Shown: positions 20,897 through 32,908 of the stretch, in pieces
How positions within the stretch are numbered: the first letter of the stretch is position 1
Layout of the letters: the number at the start of each line of letters is the position of its first letter
Assembly (NCBI GenBank): GCA_905234245.1
Contig: CAJOGN010000001.1
Coordinates: forward strand, 62,001-126,000
Length of the DNA stretch: 64,000 nt
Direction: 5' to 3'
From: an uncultured Lachnospiraceae bacterium
GTDB taxonomy: Bacteria; Bacillota; Clostridia; Lachnospirales; Lachnospiraceae
The notes under the pieces: model-generated
Databases searched by the model: none
What the model was told of the DNA's origin: nothing
What the model saw: only the letters and a program-made list of their open reading frames with translations
Program-made: the position numbers and the translations under genes

Positions 20897-23227
20897 TACT
20901 TCTTCTTCGGTATTATTATCAGGATTTAGTGCATCGTGTGTACCATCTATCATAGACTCTTTATAAATTCTTTCGATATTATCAAAGTCTAGCATAGGTA
21001 GTCTTTCTTTTGCTAATGCTTTTTTAAACTTTTGAATCTTTGGGTCTGTATTTTCATCACCATAATAGATATTGGTTAAGAATTCAGACAAAGAATTGTG
21101 GTTATTAATTAAATCATTTGTAATATTTGCATTGGAAGATTTCGGTTGTACAAAGTTAAACTCAAGAGACTCGACCACTTCATCAGGAATCGTTGTGCTA
21201 TATTTAGCAATGATTTTATATAATGCAGTAATCTGAGTATTATAGTCTAACTGGAAGGAAACCACTCTTCCTTGGAATCTGTTATTAGCAAGTTCAAGTG
21301 TCTTAGCAAAGTCAGCTTCATTAAAATAATTCATTAGTACATCAGGAACACCTGTTCCAGAGATGTACGCTTTTTTCAGCATTTCTAATAAATCACTATT
21401 AAGCTGAACATCTTGACCTGCTAGGATTTCAGTTTCAATACCTCTCTCATTACTCTTACCAACAGGTACATACATTTCACTACCCTGGCCAACTTTATTA
21501 ATCAAGGTTGTGTAACTGAACATATCTGCTAGAGTAATCTGTCTTTGTTGTTTCTTTCTTGCAATCTCTTGTATCTTATTACTGACATTCTTTTCAATAC
21601 CAGACTGTCTAATATAATTCACCTTAGTATCATTACTATTTGTGATGATACTCATAATCTTAAAGAGAAGAATCATTAAGTACAGTTTAGCATAGAATAG
21701 AGATTTTTCAATAATAGAGACACCATGACCATCTTCATCTTCATTGATTTTAAATGGGACGATATATTCTTTGGGAATGAATTGGAATTTAACTTTCTTA
21801 TTATTTAGCTTATAATAGTTAAGAGCTTCTACAATAAGATTCTTAAATTTTTCATTCTTCTCTAAGAATTTTTTATCGAATGCATCTACTATAGTTTCAG
21901 CTAGAGAATTTAATACTCTATTCTGGGTACGATTCATATCATTTCTATCATAGTACATAGTAGAAGTTAGAATACCAGCCAGAGGAGTAATATCTTCTTC
22001 CTGAATATAATAGTACCCAATGGTTTCATTCATAATCTCAATGGGAAGTAAATGCATTGGATCCATTAGCTTTATATAGCAATCTTTGATAGAGGAGAAA
22101 TTTTCTCCTTTATCTTTTTTCTTACTCTTAGAATTAGAAACCTGATGGATACCACTATCAATACCTTTCATAACATGATTGAAGGTATACTCAGATTCAT
22201 TATTAGTATCAGTCTCAAATATAAATCTATCTTTGAAATTCTCATAGTATTCAGTAATACTATTAATTCCTTCTTCCAAGAATGGAAGTGGAACAGAATT
22301 GTTATTGATTGAGATAGAATGTAGATACTGATTTAATTCTTCTTGTACTTCTTTATTTAAAGCTTTATCATTCCTATCCCTTTTAGCTTCTTTGAATATT
22401 TCAGTTTCTCCAACAGACTCAGTGACTTGCTCAACTAGGTGAGTCATCTCTGGCTGTTTATTCTCAAGATATTCATATAGTGTAATACCGTTGAGAGCTT
22501 CTTCAGTAAATGGAGAATATTGACTTCTTATACCATTATTTTTCTCTCTGGAGAAATCTTCAAAGATTTTAGAATATGGAATGCAGTATACAAAATACTC
22601 GCCAAATTCCAAAGACCTTGGAATGATAAAGTTTTTAATCTTTTCTTGTAATTTAAACTTCTTTTCCATTCTCTCGATGATTGGAATATAATCTTCCTGG
22701 TCTTCTTCCATATCATCGTTATCGATAGAAATCGTTCTGGTCATATGACCACTTACAACATCTGCAGATATGATAGCATCCCTTGTGATAATAATAGCTT
22801 CTTCAAGCTCAATTAACTGAGAAGATACCTCTCTTAAATCTGCTTGCTTAATTAATCTATTTCTGTATTGCTCATTTATAAATGCTTCGATCTGTTCTTC
22901 ATTTACGTTGAACAGATCTTCTAATTCTTTCATACCAGAAGCAAGACGTTTATTATTCTCTGAGAATAATTTAGTAATGAAACTGGTAGTATCACCATCG
23001 GTAGACTTAGAGATAGATTCTACTTCACCTTTTAGAAGAGTATTAAACTCATCCATTAAGTCGTCGGCTTTATCTGCTCTACTAGTACCATAGGTGATAT
23101 TATTCAAATTATCCATCAAGGAATTAATATTCCCGCTTACTTTTCGGTTTCCTTTATTTATAACACCGGCCTGTCTCCTAGTTAAATTATCCAGGGTAAT
23201 TGGCCGTCTATTGTTTTTATTAGCCAT
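20894..23227 (-). CDS. probable portal protein
   Basis: 777 aa; KAYISGTGVPDVLMNYFNEADFAKTLELANNRFQGRVVSFQ resembles T4 gp20-type portals. Confidence 0.75.
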   Translation of the reverse strand: MANKNNRRPITLDNLTRRQAGVINKGNRKVSGNINSLMDNLNNITYGTSRADKADDLMDEFNTLLKGEVESISKSTDGDTTSFITKLFSENNKRLASGMKELEDLFNVNEEQIEAFINEQYRNRLIKQADLREVSSQLIELEEAIIITRDAIISADVVSGHMTRTISIDNDDMEEDQEDYIPIIERMEKKFKLQEKIKNFIIPRSLEFGEYFVYCIPYSKIFEDFSREKNNGIRSQYSPFTEEALNGITLYEYLENKQPEMTHLVEQVTESVGETEIFKEAKRDRNDKALNKEVQEELNQYLHSISINNNSVPLPFLEEGINSITEYYENFKDRFIFETDTNNESEYTFNHVMKGIDSGIHQVSNSKSKKKDKGENFSSIKDCYIKLMDPMHLLPIEIMNETIGYYYIQEEDITPLAGILTSTMYYDRNDMNRTQNRVLNSLAETIVDAFDKKFLEKNEKFKNLIVEALNYYKLNNKKVKFQFIPKEYIVPFKINEDEDGHGVSIIEKSLFYAKLYLMILLFKIMSIITNSNDTKVNYIRQSGIEKNVSNKIQEIARKKQQRQITLADMFSYTTLINKVGQGSEMYVPVGKSNERGIETEILAGQDVQLNSDLLEMLKKAYISGTGVPDVLMNYFNEADFAKTLELANNRFQGRVVSFQLDYNTQITALYKIIAKYSTTIPDEVVESLEFNFVQPKSSNANITNDLINNHNSLSEFLTNIYYGDENTDPKIQKFKKALAKERLPMLDFDNIERIYKESMIDGTHDALNPDNNTEEEV

Positions 23228-23350
23228 ATAACGACCTCCTTTTCATTTTCTTAGGAAATCCATTATGATATTGTTTTTTAGGTGTTTTTACATATATAGT
23301 GTGGATTTTTATTTATATACTATATTAGTAGCGATTATTAGAAGGTGGTA

Positions 23351-23650
23351 AATGAGAGCTAAGTCGCCACTTAGCTCTCATTCTTCCAGAGGAATTTCCT
23401 TGCATGTAGACTACAAACTCACCCAAATCCATGCAAGAGAACTCAATGAAAGGTTGTGAGACAATGGACTACCGTAAGGTAATACTTGCTGCCGCCCCTG
23501 ATTGCTTTAAGAATCACCGCGGCGAAGAGTTTACTATTCAGCAACTAGCTGACAAGTATAATTCTTCTAAGGACAAGTCTGATGAAAAGAAGTAATCAGA
23601 CTTAACACGAACAGCAACTGTTTAATCCATTCCTCATTAAACAGTTGTTG
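23351..23650 (+). other. sORF cassette copy A: leader hairpins, sORF, 3' hairpin
   Basis: AATGAGAGCTAAG/CTTAGCTCTCATT stem; CTTGCATG/CATGCAAG stem; sORF; AACTGTTTAAT/ATTAAACAGTT stem. Confidence 0.85.
23464..23595 (+). CDS. small ORF of three-copy cassette, copy A (43 aa)
   Basis: MDYRKVILAAAPDCFKNHRGEEFTIQQLADKYNSSKDKSDEKK; conserved with copies at 28107 and 42891. Confidence 0.75.
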   Translation: MDYRKVILAAAPDCFKNHRGEEFTIQQLADKYNSSKDKSDEKK

Positions 23651-23723
23651 TATGATTGATAATTAAATATTCCGTATATCGTTTTTTTTAGATTATGTAT
23701 CATATAGGTAAGAATAAAAAAGA

Positions 23724-23753
23724 ACTGGATGGAGATGATATCAAGAGTCCAGT
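23724..23753 (+). promoter_or_regulatory. leader hairpin with conserved loop TGGAGATGATATCAAGAG
   Basis: ACTGGA-[loop]-TCCAGT; same loop with a different stem at 43191. Confidence 0.6.
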
Positions 23754-23774
23754 ATCTTAATATGGAGGTATACC

Positions 23775-24059
23775 ATGATCACTATTAAGGAAATGATGGA
23801 GAAAAGGTACTATAATATGCCCAAAGACGATTCGTTCCGTGGTCGTCTCTCGCGTATCAAAGACATCACGGATTTCTGTTTTGATAATGGAATCGTGATG
23901 AGTACCGACAAGATCCAGGCTATGATGGTGGCCGCCCCGGTCTCCTATACGGAGTTCATCGTCAGCTATGCAGACTTCTACAACGACGTATACCGTCAGT
24001 GCGAGAAGCTCGGCATAATGGAATCTGAAGCCAAGCTTCCCGACTGGAAAAGGTGGTGA
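23775..24059 (+). CDS. hypothetical protein
   Basis: 94 aa ORF with GGAGGT Shine-Dalgarno. Confidence 0.7.
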   Translation: MITIKEMMEKRYYNMPKDDSFRGRLSRIKDITDFCFDNGIVMSTDKIQAMMVAAPVSYTEFIVSYADFYNDVYRQCEKLGIMESEAKLPDWKRW

Positions 24060-24068
24060 GACACATGA

Positions 24069-24108
24069 AGAAGAGCTCCGGTTTATATCGGAGCTCTTCT
24101 TTTTTGTT
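24069..24108. terminator. hairpin terminator
   Basis: GAAGAGCTCCG..CGGAGCTCTTCTTTTTT. Confidence 0.85.
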
Positions 24109-24760
24109 ATTCTTTAATTGGTATATAGTAATGAAACATGAATAATCTAAACATGGAAAATTGAAAATCAAATACGATAAGATATAGATTTGAATTTTTC
24201 TTTTTTGATGCATAGTACAGCTCTGTATAGTTTTTCTCAGATACCAATGGTAAGAGAGATTTTGTCAATATGATATCAGGGCCATCCATATTATCTTTTG
24301 GCAAGAAATTGATATAGTTATTCTCTTTGAATAAAGAGATTAATAACTTCATATTCTCTTCACGTACATCAGACAATTCAAATCTTTCCCATTTAGTACA
24401 TGCATTCACTTCATTAATTTTTTCTTTTAGTATCTCAGTTATTTTTTCTACTTCACTATTAGATATTACAGAATAAAAATAATTCTCTGTAATAGGCCAA
24501 TCTTTTTCTTTATCTTTTTCAGTTTTAGGATCAGTTAAACTCTTTTTAAAGTTTTTAACATCTGTGACTCGTAGTATCTTAAAATCTCCACATAATTCTG
24601 TAAATAGAGAAATATATCCACTATCCAGTTGAATTAAGAATGGTTTCTCTATATCAGCAGAGATAAAATAACCTTGTTTGAATATGTAGAAATCATTGAA
24701 TATACTACTAACTTTTATAAGAAGATTATATATTGTTTTTTTACCTTTATCGCCAATCAT
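24107..24760 (-). CDS. hypothetical protein overlapping the polymerase ORF (sliding clamp-like possible)
   Basis: 217 aa; start codon overlaps polymerase stop (ATGA). Confidence 0.45.
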   Translation of the reverse strand: MIGDKGKKTIYNLLIKVSSIFNDFYIFKQGYFISADIEKPFLIQLDSGYISLFTELCGDFKILRVTDVKNFKKSLTDPKTEKDKEKDWPITENYFYSVISNSEVEKITEILKEKINEVNACTKWERFELSDVREENMKLLISLFKENNYINFLPKDNMDGPDIILTKSLLPLVSEKNYTELYYASKKKNSNLYLIVFDFQFSMFRLFMFHYYIPIKE

Positions 24761-26589
24761 TTTTCCATTCTCCTCTTTACTTCGTCATATAGTTCTGATA
24801 CATCAGGAAGATTTAACCACTTATATCCAAAGGACATATAATTTCCAGTTTGGAAATTATCCATACATTCTTTACCCATATCATCACCATGGTTAAAATA
24901 CTCAGAGGTAATTCCTTTTAGTTTCAAGTCACCTCCAAGATTATCAAACTGCTCTCCAGTCATAATCATTTTGAATATCAGCGAAGATGGGTCGATATTC
25001 ATAGCCATGATAGAATTTGGGTAGAATGCAGACATATCAAAGTCTACTGCATTTGCAAATACATTATTAGTAGGTCTTCCATAGAGTTCTATTCCAACAT
25101 ATCCGTTATATTTTGGGTCTGCGACAAGAGCTCCTTCGAATTCACTGTCATCATCGTCATCCTCTTCAGATTCAATTAGTGCACTTTCTTTATTATAAAT
25201 ATTTATGTTTTCTCCAGGAACGAGTCCTTGCTTTAAGAAAGATAAATATTGCACGTTCCTGAGTTTTACAGTTTGTTTGAATACTTTATCATAGGATGTA
25301 GCATTCTTATAGGAAGAAATATAAAGAGTATCGAAATCAGTTGTTCTTCTCTCAATTCCCATCTGAAGAAGAACGTCTTTTATATTATATATGATAAATT
25401 TTCTGAAGTTCGTATATGGAAGAGTTTTAATGTCTCCATCCTCAGAATAATCAAGTTTTGTATCTTTAATCTCATGATTCGCGATAAAATTTAGTCTATA
25501 AGAACGGAGTTCAGATGCACCTTTTCTAATTGATGCATATAACTCCATCTGGTCATAGAAAGTTGTATATGATGTAAGAATAAAAGAATCTGATTTATTC
25601 TTAATATCATGATTGATTGTGTCTGCTTTAAAATAACATCTCTTGACTGGAAAATCTGGATGAGTCATAACCATAGTAGGGTCTAATCCAAGAGCTTCCA
25701 GTCTATCCATAATATATGGAATATCGAATGAAATATTCCATATACCAATAAAGTCTAATTTTAATTGGTTAATTAGCTGAAAAAGATGAACCAACATCTT
25801 CGATTCATCTGTATAAAAATACTGTCTGTAATCCAATTCTCCATATGATTCATCAAATAAATCATGCAGTTCTTGATTGAATTCATCTATATTTTCAATC
25901 ATATGATCTTGCTCTGCATGCATATGAGAATACATCTCACGTCTTTTATTCTCAATATCAATTTCTCTCTGAGACATTCCATTTGTATTCTTTGGAATGA
26001 ATGTCCTATGAGTAAGAATAAATGTGTAGACAGTTTTATTCCAATCATCAATTAATGTAATTGCATTGATTGGACAATCTGTGGCTGATGGCATTCCTGG
26101 GACTTCTATACCATCAACCTCGATATCTAAAAATCCTTTATGGAGCTTTTTAGGAATATCATTATCCATGTGTAGTAACCACTGTACTCTATACCAAGTA
26201 GCTGGATCATAATCTGCTCCATATACATACGGGTAGAGAAATAGATTCTGAATAGATTGATAATTTCCAGATTGGTAAGCATTATTTAAATACCGGATTC
26301 CTTGCTCACCCATATCATTTGCTATTTCTCTTACGATATTATTACATTTTACGGTTTTTCTTGTAACTTCTTCAAGTCTTGCATAATTCTTATTATATCT
26401 ATGCGTTCTATATTCAGGTTTTTCAAAATATATATCCATCAATGGCTCTTTTACAGCCTGCATGAATTTCTCTTGTGTATCTAAATTTCTCCAGATCATA
26501 TAGAGATAATCTGGAGTTCCTTTTTTTCTATTCGCTTTAATATACTGAATGTCCCACAACATTGAGTTCGATTTATTAGGAGCTTCCAT
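24757..26589 (-). CDS. family B DNA polymerase, N-terminal part (3'-5' exonuclease and motif A)
   Basis: FLDIEVDG (Exo I), IGIWNISFDIPYI (Exo II), YNIKDVLLQ (Exo III), VDFDMSAFYPNSI (Pol motif A); ORF ends before motifs B/C. Confidence 0.85.
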   Translation of the reverse strand: MEAPNKSNSMLWDIQYIKANRKKGTPDYLYMIWRNLDTQEKFMQAVKEPLMDIYFEKPEYRTHRYNKNYARLEEVTRKTVKCNNIVREIANDMGEQGIRYLNNAYQSGNYQSIQNLFLYPYVYGADYDPATWYRVQWLLHMDNDIPKKLHKGFLDIEVDGIEVPGMPSATDCPINAITLIDDWNKTVYTFILTHRTFIPKNTNGMSQREIDIENKRREMYSHMHAEQDHMIENIDEFNQELHDLFDESYGELDYRQYFYTDESKMLVHLFQLINQLKLDFIGIWNISFDIPYIMDRLEALGLDPTMVMTHPDFPVKRCYFKADTINHDIKNKSDSFILTSYTTFYDQMELYASIRKGASELRSYRLNFIANHEIKDTKLDYSEDGDIKTLPYTNFRKFIIYNIKDVLLQMGIERRTTDFDTLYISSYKNATSYDKVFKQTVKLRNVQYLSFLKQGLVPGENINIYNKESALIESEEDDDDDSEFEGALVADPKYNGYVGIELYGRPTNNVFANAVDFDMSAFYPNSIMAMNIDPSSLIFKMIMTGEQFDNLGGDLKLKGITSEYFNHGDDMGKECMDNFQTGNYMSFGYKWLNLPDVSELYDEVKRRMEK

Positions 26590-26687
26590 TCGTTTTCCTC
26601 CTTTTTTCTGGACTTATATCTTTGTTTTTTGATAGATAGATTATGATACTGAAAACAAATCGTTAATGAAGTCCTTTTATTCGGGAA

Positions 26688-27731
26688 ATGTATGAAAGGA
26701 GTATTTACAATATGGCAAATGAATATTTGGATGAAATCGAATTTAATTCTAAAAGTAAGGTTAAAAAGAAAAAATCTCTAATCTCTGAATTAGATGAATT
26801 AGATAAAGAGCCAGTCTTAGTTTCTGATATCATGGTTAAAAATCATGAAGAGAAGAAACAGAAGAAGGAAGAAAAGAAAGCTAAAAAAGAGAAAAAGATT
26901 ATTGAAGACGATGAAGATGACTGGATGACCACACTGGATAATTTTAAAGCCCCAAAAATTCGTAAGAATAGTAGCAAAAAGTTCTTTGACGACTTTGGAA
27001 ATAAAAAGAAAAAGAAGAAAAAGAAAAAAGGTGAGTTTGTATCTCACAAGAAAGAGTTTGAAACAGAGATGGCTCTTCTTAAGAATTTACAAATTGATCA
27101 AAATAAATTTGTTGACTCATTGCAGAAGAAATATAACCAGATGGAAAATACTAAATCCACAGCCCGTGGTGTTGGTAAGTATACAACAGACCTAATTATG
27201 TCTATTAACGGTGCAAGAGATCTATCGATGAGACTGGTTGATAGAATCATTGCGACTAAGAAGGCAATTGCTGACCTTGATTTCAAAGAGAGGAAAGAAT
27301 TTGGGTCTGCTGCTAATAGTGAGCAACAAAATCTCTCCAATTATGCCTCTACCTATTTGAAGCAGCTAATGAGTGCTGGTAGAAACAATATTGTGGGGAG
27401 TGGTGACTCATATGATAGTTATGATAATATTGACGATAATACTGATGACCTGTTTGATTCAATAAATGAATCTCTTGGTGATACAGATAGAAGTGAAGAT
27501 GTTGAAAAATATTTAAAGTATGAGAATGATAATGTAAAAATTCATGTACTCTATCATGATTCTGTTGATACCTCTGATTTAAATGAGAAATATGACTATA
27601 TTGCTATAAATAAAGATGGAAAAGTTGTAGACGACTATCCATTACCAGAAAAGACCAAACTTCAAATCAATAGAACTACAGGATTCTGTAAAGATATTTA
27701 CGGAAATTCTTATGAGATTGATTTTGATTAA
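26688..27731 (+). CDS. hypothetical Lys-rich protein
   Basis: 347 aa ORF; start probably MANEYLDEIEFN. Confidence 0.6.
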   Translation: MYERSIYNMANEYLDEIEFNSKSKVKKKKSLISELDELDKEPVLVSDIMVKNHEEKKQKKEEKKAKKEKKIIEDDEDDWMTTLDNFKAPKIRKNSSKKFFDDFGNKKKKKKKKKGEFVSHKKEFETEMALLKNLQIDQNKFVDSLQKKYNQMENTKSTARGVGKYTTDLIMSINGARDLSMRLVDRIIATKKAIADLDFKERKEFGSAANSEQQNLSNYASTYLKQLMSAGRNNIVGSGDSYDSYDNIDDNTDDLFDSINESLGDTDRSEDVEKYLKYENDNVKIHVLYHDSVDTSDLNEKYDYIAINKDGKVVDDYPLPEKTKLQINRTTGFCKDIYGNSYEIDFD

Positions 27732-27749
27732 AGAGGGGAGTAGTATCTC

Positions 27750-27902
27750 ATGAATGAAATGAGGTTCAAGATTTATCTGAATGCATATATCATTCGATTA
27801 AATCGAGGAGAGAAACTTGAAGATATAGACAATGATTATCTCAGTTTGAAAAAGCTGACTGAAGAAGATATCCAGAAAATTCATCGAAAGTTAAATGAGT
27901 GA
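27750..27902 (+). CDS. hypothetical 50 aa protein
   Basis: ATGAATGAAATGAGG...AATGAGTGA after GAGGGGAG; MNEMRFKIYLNAYIIRLNRGEKLEDIDNDYLSLKKLTEEDIQKIHRKLNE. Confidence 0.6.
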   Translation: MNEMRFKIYLNAYIIRLNRGEKLEDIDNDYLSLKKLTEEDIQKIHRKLNE

Positions 27903-27977
27903 TAATAAAGAGAAGAATAGTAATTTACTATTCTTCTCTTTATTTTTGTTTATATACTATATTGGTAAGAATACTAG

Positions 27978-28294
27978 AAGGTGGTAAATGAGAGCTAAGC
28001 GGCAACTTAGCTCTCATTCTTCCAGAGGAATTTCCTTGCATGAAGACTAACCAAAATACTCCAAACGGAGACCATGCAAGAGAAATAAAAGAAAGGTCGT
28101 GAGACAATGGATCTGTACAGACTGATTTTAAAGTCTGCCGCTGATGGTTTCTTTAATCATCGTGGTGAGGAGTCTACTCTTCAGCAACTAGCTGATAAGT
28201 ATAACTCAGATAAAAACAAGTCTGATAAAAAGAAATAAACAGACTTAAACAAACAGCAACTGTTTAATCCATTCCTCATTAAACAGTTGTTGTA
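27978..28294 (+). other. sORF cassette copy B
   Basis: Same leader hairpins, sORF and 3' hairpin as copy A. Confidence 0.85.
28107..28238 (+). CDS. small ORF of three-copy cassette, copy B (43 aa)
   Basis: MDLYRLILKSAADGFFNHRGEESTLQQLADKYNSDKNKSDKKK. Confidence 0.75.
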   Translation: MDLYRLILKSAADGFFNHRGEESTLQQLADKYNSDKNKSDKKK

Positions 28295-28391
28295 TGATTA
28301 ATATTTAATTATAAAAGGGAGGGCTAAGCCCTCCCTATAATCCTTTTTTGTCTTAAATGCTGTATTTTTTCCTTCAAAAAACAATCTTTTA

Positions 28392-31300
28392 ATGTTTAAG
28401 GAAGGAGTGGTCAACTTGCCGATTTATATTGATAGCATTCCATACTTAAAAACCCAGTATAAAAAAGTTGCTCTTCCTAGGTCCGGTACGATGGTAAGTT
28501 CAACCGGGAAAGTTTCTGGGGAAAATAAAAACATGTATGGGAATCTTGTGTTTTTATTCACAGATAATATCGATAAAAGCATCAAGATGGTCAATAATAA
28601 CATAAATTGCTACCATGATAATAAATATAGGTATTTTTATTATAACCTATTATATCGTGGTATGATTGGAGCTAAGAGATATAATATTAGAGATGCTGAG
28701 GAGAGGAAAGCTATCTATAAAAAGATTTCAGAGCAAACCTCTATTACCCCACATCCACCAACCTTATTAAATAAAACTACTAACTATAACTGCTATTATG
28801 ATATGAGCAAATATTGCCAAATTTATTCTAGGATAGCAGATAATTTTGCTCCAGTGAAAAAGATGAATGTATTCTGGAATTATTTCAGATCTATCTGGTT
28901 CTCTGAGCAGTGTGAAAATTATCCAAGAAAGATTGTACTGATTGATGCAAATCTGTATGATAAATTTGGTATGAATCTAAGAGAGAACATGTCAAATCCC
29001 CTATTTGTTCTCTACTATACTTTTTATAGAGCTTTTGATAAAATCAGTGATTTGAATATTGACTTTGTAATCTATTGTAACAGAGCAGTATTACGAGTAA
29101 ATCCAAGTCAATGTGACCAAAAGAGTTACCAGATTTTTAAGCGTGAGCTCTTTAAAGTATTTAGTAGAAAAGTAAATGAGGATGCTCTCAATGAAAAGCA
29201 TATCGATGAGCAGGACCAGAAAGAAACGATTAAAGAAGCAATTCAGCAAAAGTATAATTTCACTGGAAGTAAAAATGATGAGGAAGAAATCACTTCATTA
29301 AATGATACCAATACTACCAGCAATAGTGATGCTAAAAAAGAAGCTGCTTCTAAAAAGATTGAAGAAAAGATTGATAAGAAAGTAGAGCAGAAAGTTGCTG
29401 AAGCTAAGAAAGAATTAAAAGAAGTAGGAGCTTCTGATAATTCTAAAGAAGCTACTGAATATATTAAAGCTAAAACTGAGATGGAACTGGATGACGATAA
29501 AGACCTCATTGAAGATATGTATAACTTCATGAAGACTGAAAAAGTTCCATCTAAACCAGTTAGTACAGCAAGAGATGCTCAACTAAGAAAACGCCAGGAA
29601 TCTCTGAGTGTTAAAGATATCTCATTACTAAAAATTAATGAGATGAATAACTCCAAGAGAAAGATTCCTGAGAAAGATGTATCAAAGAATATTCATAGTA
29701 TCAACAAGAATGTCCAGAAGGTAAAGTTTAATAACTTAAATAAAGACTACATTGAGAATGTCATGCCTGAAGATATTGCAAAAGTATTTACTTCTCTTAA
29801 TGATAAATCAATGAAGTTCTATGTTAAGAATATAAAAGTCGAGGAAACCTCGAATGAGTTAAACTATAAAGAAACCTGGCGTATTCAGTTGGAAGATGAA
29901 TTAAAACAACAACACAGTATTACTGTAGATATTCCTAAATTCCTAGATGATAAATTCCTGTATCTTGGTGGTAATAAGAAGATTATCAATAAACAGAATT
30001 TCCTGTATCCTGTTGTTAAGACTGCACCCGATACAGTTCAGATTGTAACCAACTACAATAAGATGTTTATTCGTCGTGTTGGTACAAAGTCTATTAGTTC
30101 GGTTGAAAGAATGATGAAGCTCATTTCTTCCAATGATGAGTGCCAGAAATTCTTCACTGTTGGTAATAATAGTTCTATCAATAGAGCATATTTAACAACG
30201 ATTGAGTATGATGAATTTGGTAAGGTTCTCACTCAGTTTGAAACTCCAAAATGCATCATATTCTTTAATCAGAAAAATGCTAAAGAATATGCAGATAAGA
30301 ATCAAATTGATATTCCGGAACATAGAATTTTCATCGGAATTAAGGATAAAAATCCAGTCTTTATTGATTCTGAAACACAGACTACTGATAATGGAGAAAG
30401 TATCTGTGATTTAATTATTACAGAACTTCCAGAGTCTATGCAAAAAGAATTCAACAAGACTAGATCTACTAAAAAGTTAATGTATTCCAATGTCACTATC
30501 ATGACACAGCCAATTCCATTTATCATTCTATTAATTTATTGGGAAGGTATTACTTCAGTATTCAAGAAAATGGATATTAAGTATTATTTCTCTCAGAAAT
30601 ATCCATCCTCCATTAAATCGAATGAAAATGTTATTCGTTTTAAGGATTGCTATTTTGTCTATGAGAGTGATTTAGCTATTGACTTACTTATGAATGGTTT
30701 AAGAGTTCTTGATACTGAAAATTATGACTTTAAAGAATACAACACAGAAGAACCATTCGTAGAGTATTTCAAAAAAGTATATGGTAAAGCAGCTATCATG
30801 AGTGCTATTAGTAACTACTATGATTTTGAGATTGACCCAATCACAAAAGAAATCTTGGAGGACATTAATCTTCCTACAGATTTAATTGAACTGTGTATTT
30901 ATGCTAATAGCTTGCTAGCTGATGAATCTTATACAGCAGAGAACTCTCAGGTACTATCTAGAGTTCGCTCTAGTGAGGTTATCCCAGCTATTCTCTATTA
31001 TGAATTAAGTAAGACTTATTTAAATTATAAGAATAGCATGGGAAAAAAGAAACTGTCCATTCCGAAAGATGCTGTAATTAAACAACTTCTTTCTCTACAG
31101 ACAGTTGAAGATTATTCTACTCTTAATCCAGTAGTAGAATTAGATAAAGATAGAGCTATCACTTCCAAGGGTTATCGTGGTATCAATGTGGATAGAGCCT
31201 ATACAGAAGAAAAGCGTTCTTATGATGACTCTATGATTGGTGTCATGGCAATGTCTACTACACTGGGTGCAAACTGTGGTATTGGTAGATTCTTAACTCT

Positions 31301-32414
31301 TGAACCAGAATTAACTTCTGTAAGAGGATATGCAAATATTAAGAAAGATAATAGAGAAGAATTGACTGATGTTAATCTTTTTTCTCCTTCTGAATTATTA
31401 TATCCTCTTGGTAATACACGAGATGACTCTATCCGTACTGCTATGGCTACCAAACAGTCTAAGCATGTAGTACCGGTAAAAAATGCAACACCTGCTCTTA
31501 TCTCCAATGGTGTTGATGAAGTTATTAAGTATAATCTTTCTTCTGATTTTGTTATTAATGCAGACGAAGATGGTACTGTAATAGACTATGATGAGAAATC
31601 CAAAATCCTCATGGTAGAATATAAATCTGGTAAGCATAGAGCTATTAACCTCGCACCTAATATTGTAAAGAATGGTGGTGGTGGCTTCTATATCTCCAAT
31701 GAACTTATTACAAAATATAAAGTTGGTGATAAGTTTAAGAAGGATGATACATTAGCATACCATAAAGATTTCTTCCGTGATGATAAATTTAATGGTATTC
31801 GTATGAATGTTGGTGTTCTTGAAAAAGTGGCCATCATGTCTTCTTATGATACCTATAATGATAGTGCTATGATTACTGAGAAGCTAGCTAGAGATGCAGA
31901 AACTGAGTTAGTATTCTGTAAGCCAGTTGTTCTTGGTAAGAATTCTAATATTTATGATATTAGAAAGATTGGAGACCATGTTGAAATTGGTGATAGCTTA
32001 ATTAATTTTGACACATCTTTTGATGATACAGATTTAAATAAGCTATTAGCAAATCTCTCTGATGAAAATAAAGAAGTCTTACAAGAAGGTAGTATAAACC
32101 AGGTTAAATCTAAATATGCTGGTACTATCGTAGATATTAAAATCTATAGTACAGTTGATATTCCAGAATTATCTGAATCTCTACAGAAGATTGTAAAGAC
32201 TTACTATAATAGAGTAAATAATAAAAAGAAGTTCGTCTCTAAGTATGATAATTCTAATTCTATTGTGAAATGTGGATTACTATTAAATGAGACTACTGGT
32301 AAAATCGAACCGAACATCTATGGTGTTATCAAAGGACAAAAGGTACAAGATTCTGTACTGATTGAATTCTACATCCAACACGGTGATATTATGGGTGTCG
32401 GCGACAAGATGACT
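28392..32414 (+). CDS. multisubunit RNA polymerase beta subunit-like, exon 1
   Basis: Large ORF ending ...YIQHGDIMGVGDKMT, the RpoB GDK catalytic loop; RpoB-like TLEPELTSVRGYANIKKDN. Confidence 0.8.
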
Positions 32415-32698
32415 TGAAATAAGGGTCATTAAAAACCTCTTGAATTGTCGGGAACGAATTCATAATTCATAACTACTAAACTTTATAAAAGTGGCCAATA
32501 CTAACCATATTGGGTATAGTAAAAATGTTATGAATGAATCAATCCGCAACCAAGCTTCTTATTATAAGAAGAAGGTTCAACGACTATCGAAAGACACTGA
32601 TTATAGTGAATCGAGTAGAGTACGACTTAATATAAGTCGGAAGTGAGAGGCAGCTATCATAGCTGAAGATATAGTCTAATTTCTAAAAAAAGAAATTG
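32415..32698 (+). ncRNA. group I intron in RNAP beta-like gene
   Basis: P1 exon ATGACT with IGS GGTCAT; core elements present (P variant AATTGTCGGGAA); splicing gives GDKMT|YFTALKSVICEV. Confidence 0.82.
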
Positions 32699-32908
32699 TA
32701 TTTCACTGCATTGAAGTCAGTAATATGTGAAGTAATACCTGAAGGATATGAACCATATTCTGAATTCCGTCCTAACGAAGAGATTTCATCGTGTTTAGGC
32801 GGGAGTGCCGTACTCAAGCGTCAGACTCCATCGATTGTTCTCACGTTATTAGGAAACAAAGTTATTGTCGAATTAAAACGTAAACTTAAGGAAATATATG
32901 ACGAATAA
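32699..32908 (+). CDS. RNA polymerase beta subunit-like, exon 2
   Basis: YFTALKSVICEVIPEGYEPYSEFRPNEEIS... continues the GDK loop (LKSVI vs GNKGVI). Confidence 0.8.
   Translation, partial: YFTALKSVICEVIPEGYEPYSEFRPNEEISSCLGGSAVLKRQTPSIVLTLLGNKVIVELKRKLKEIYDE

Noticed and set aside
23641-23700. Retron or reverse-transcriptase system around the sORF cassettes
   Set aside because: No reverse transcriptase ORF anywhere in the window.
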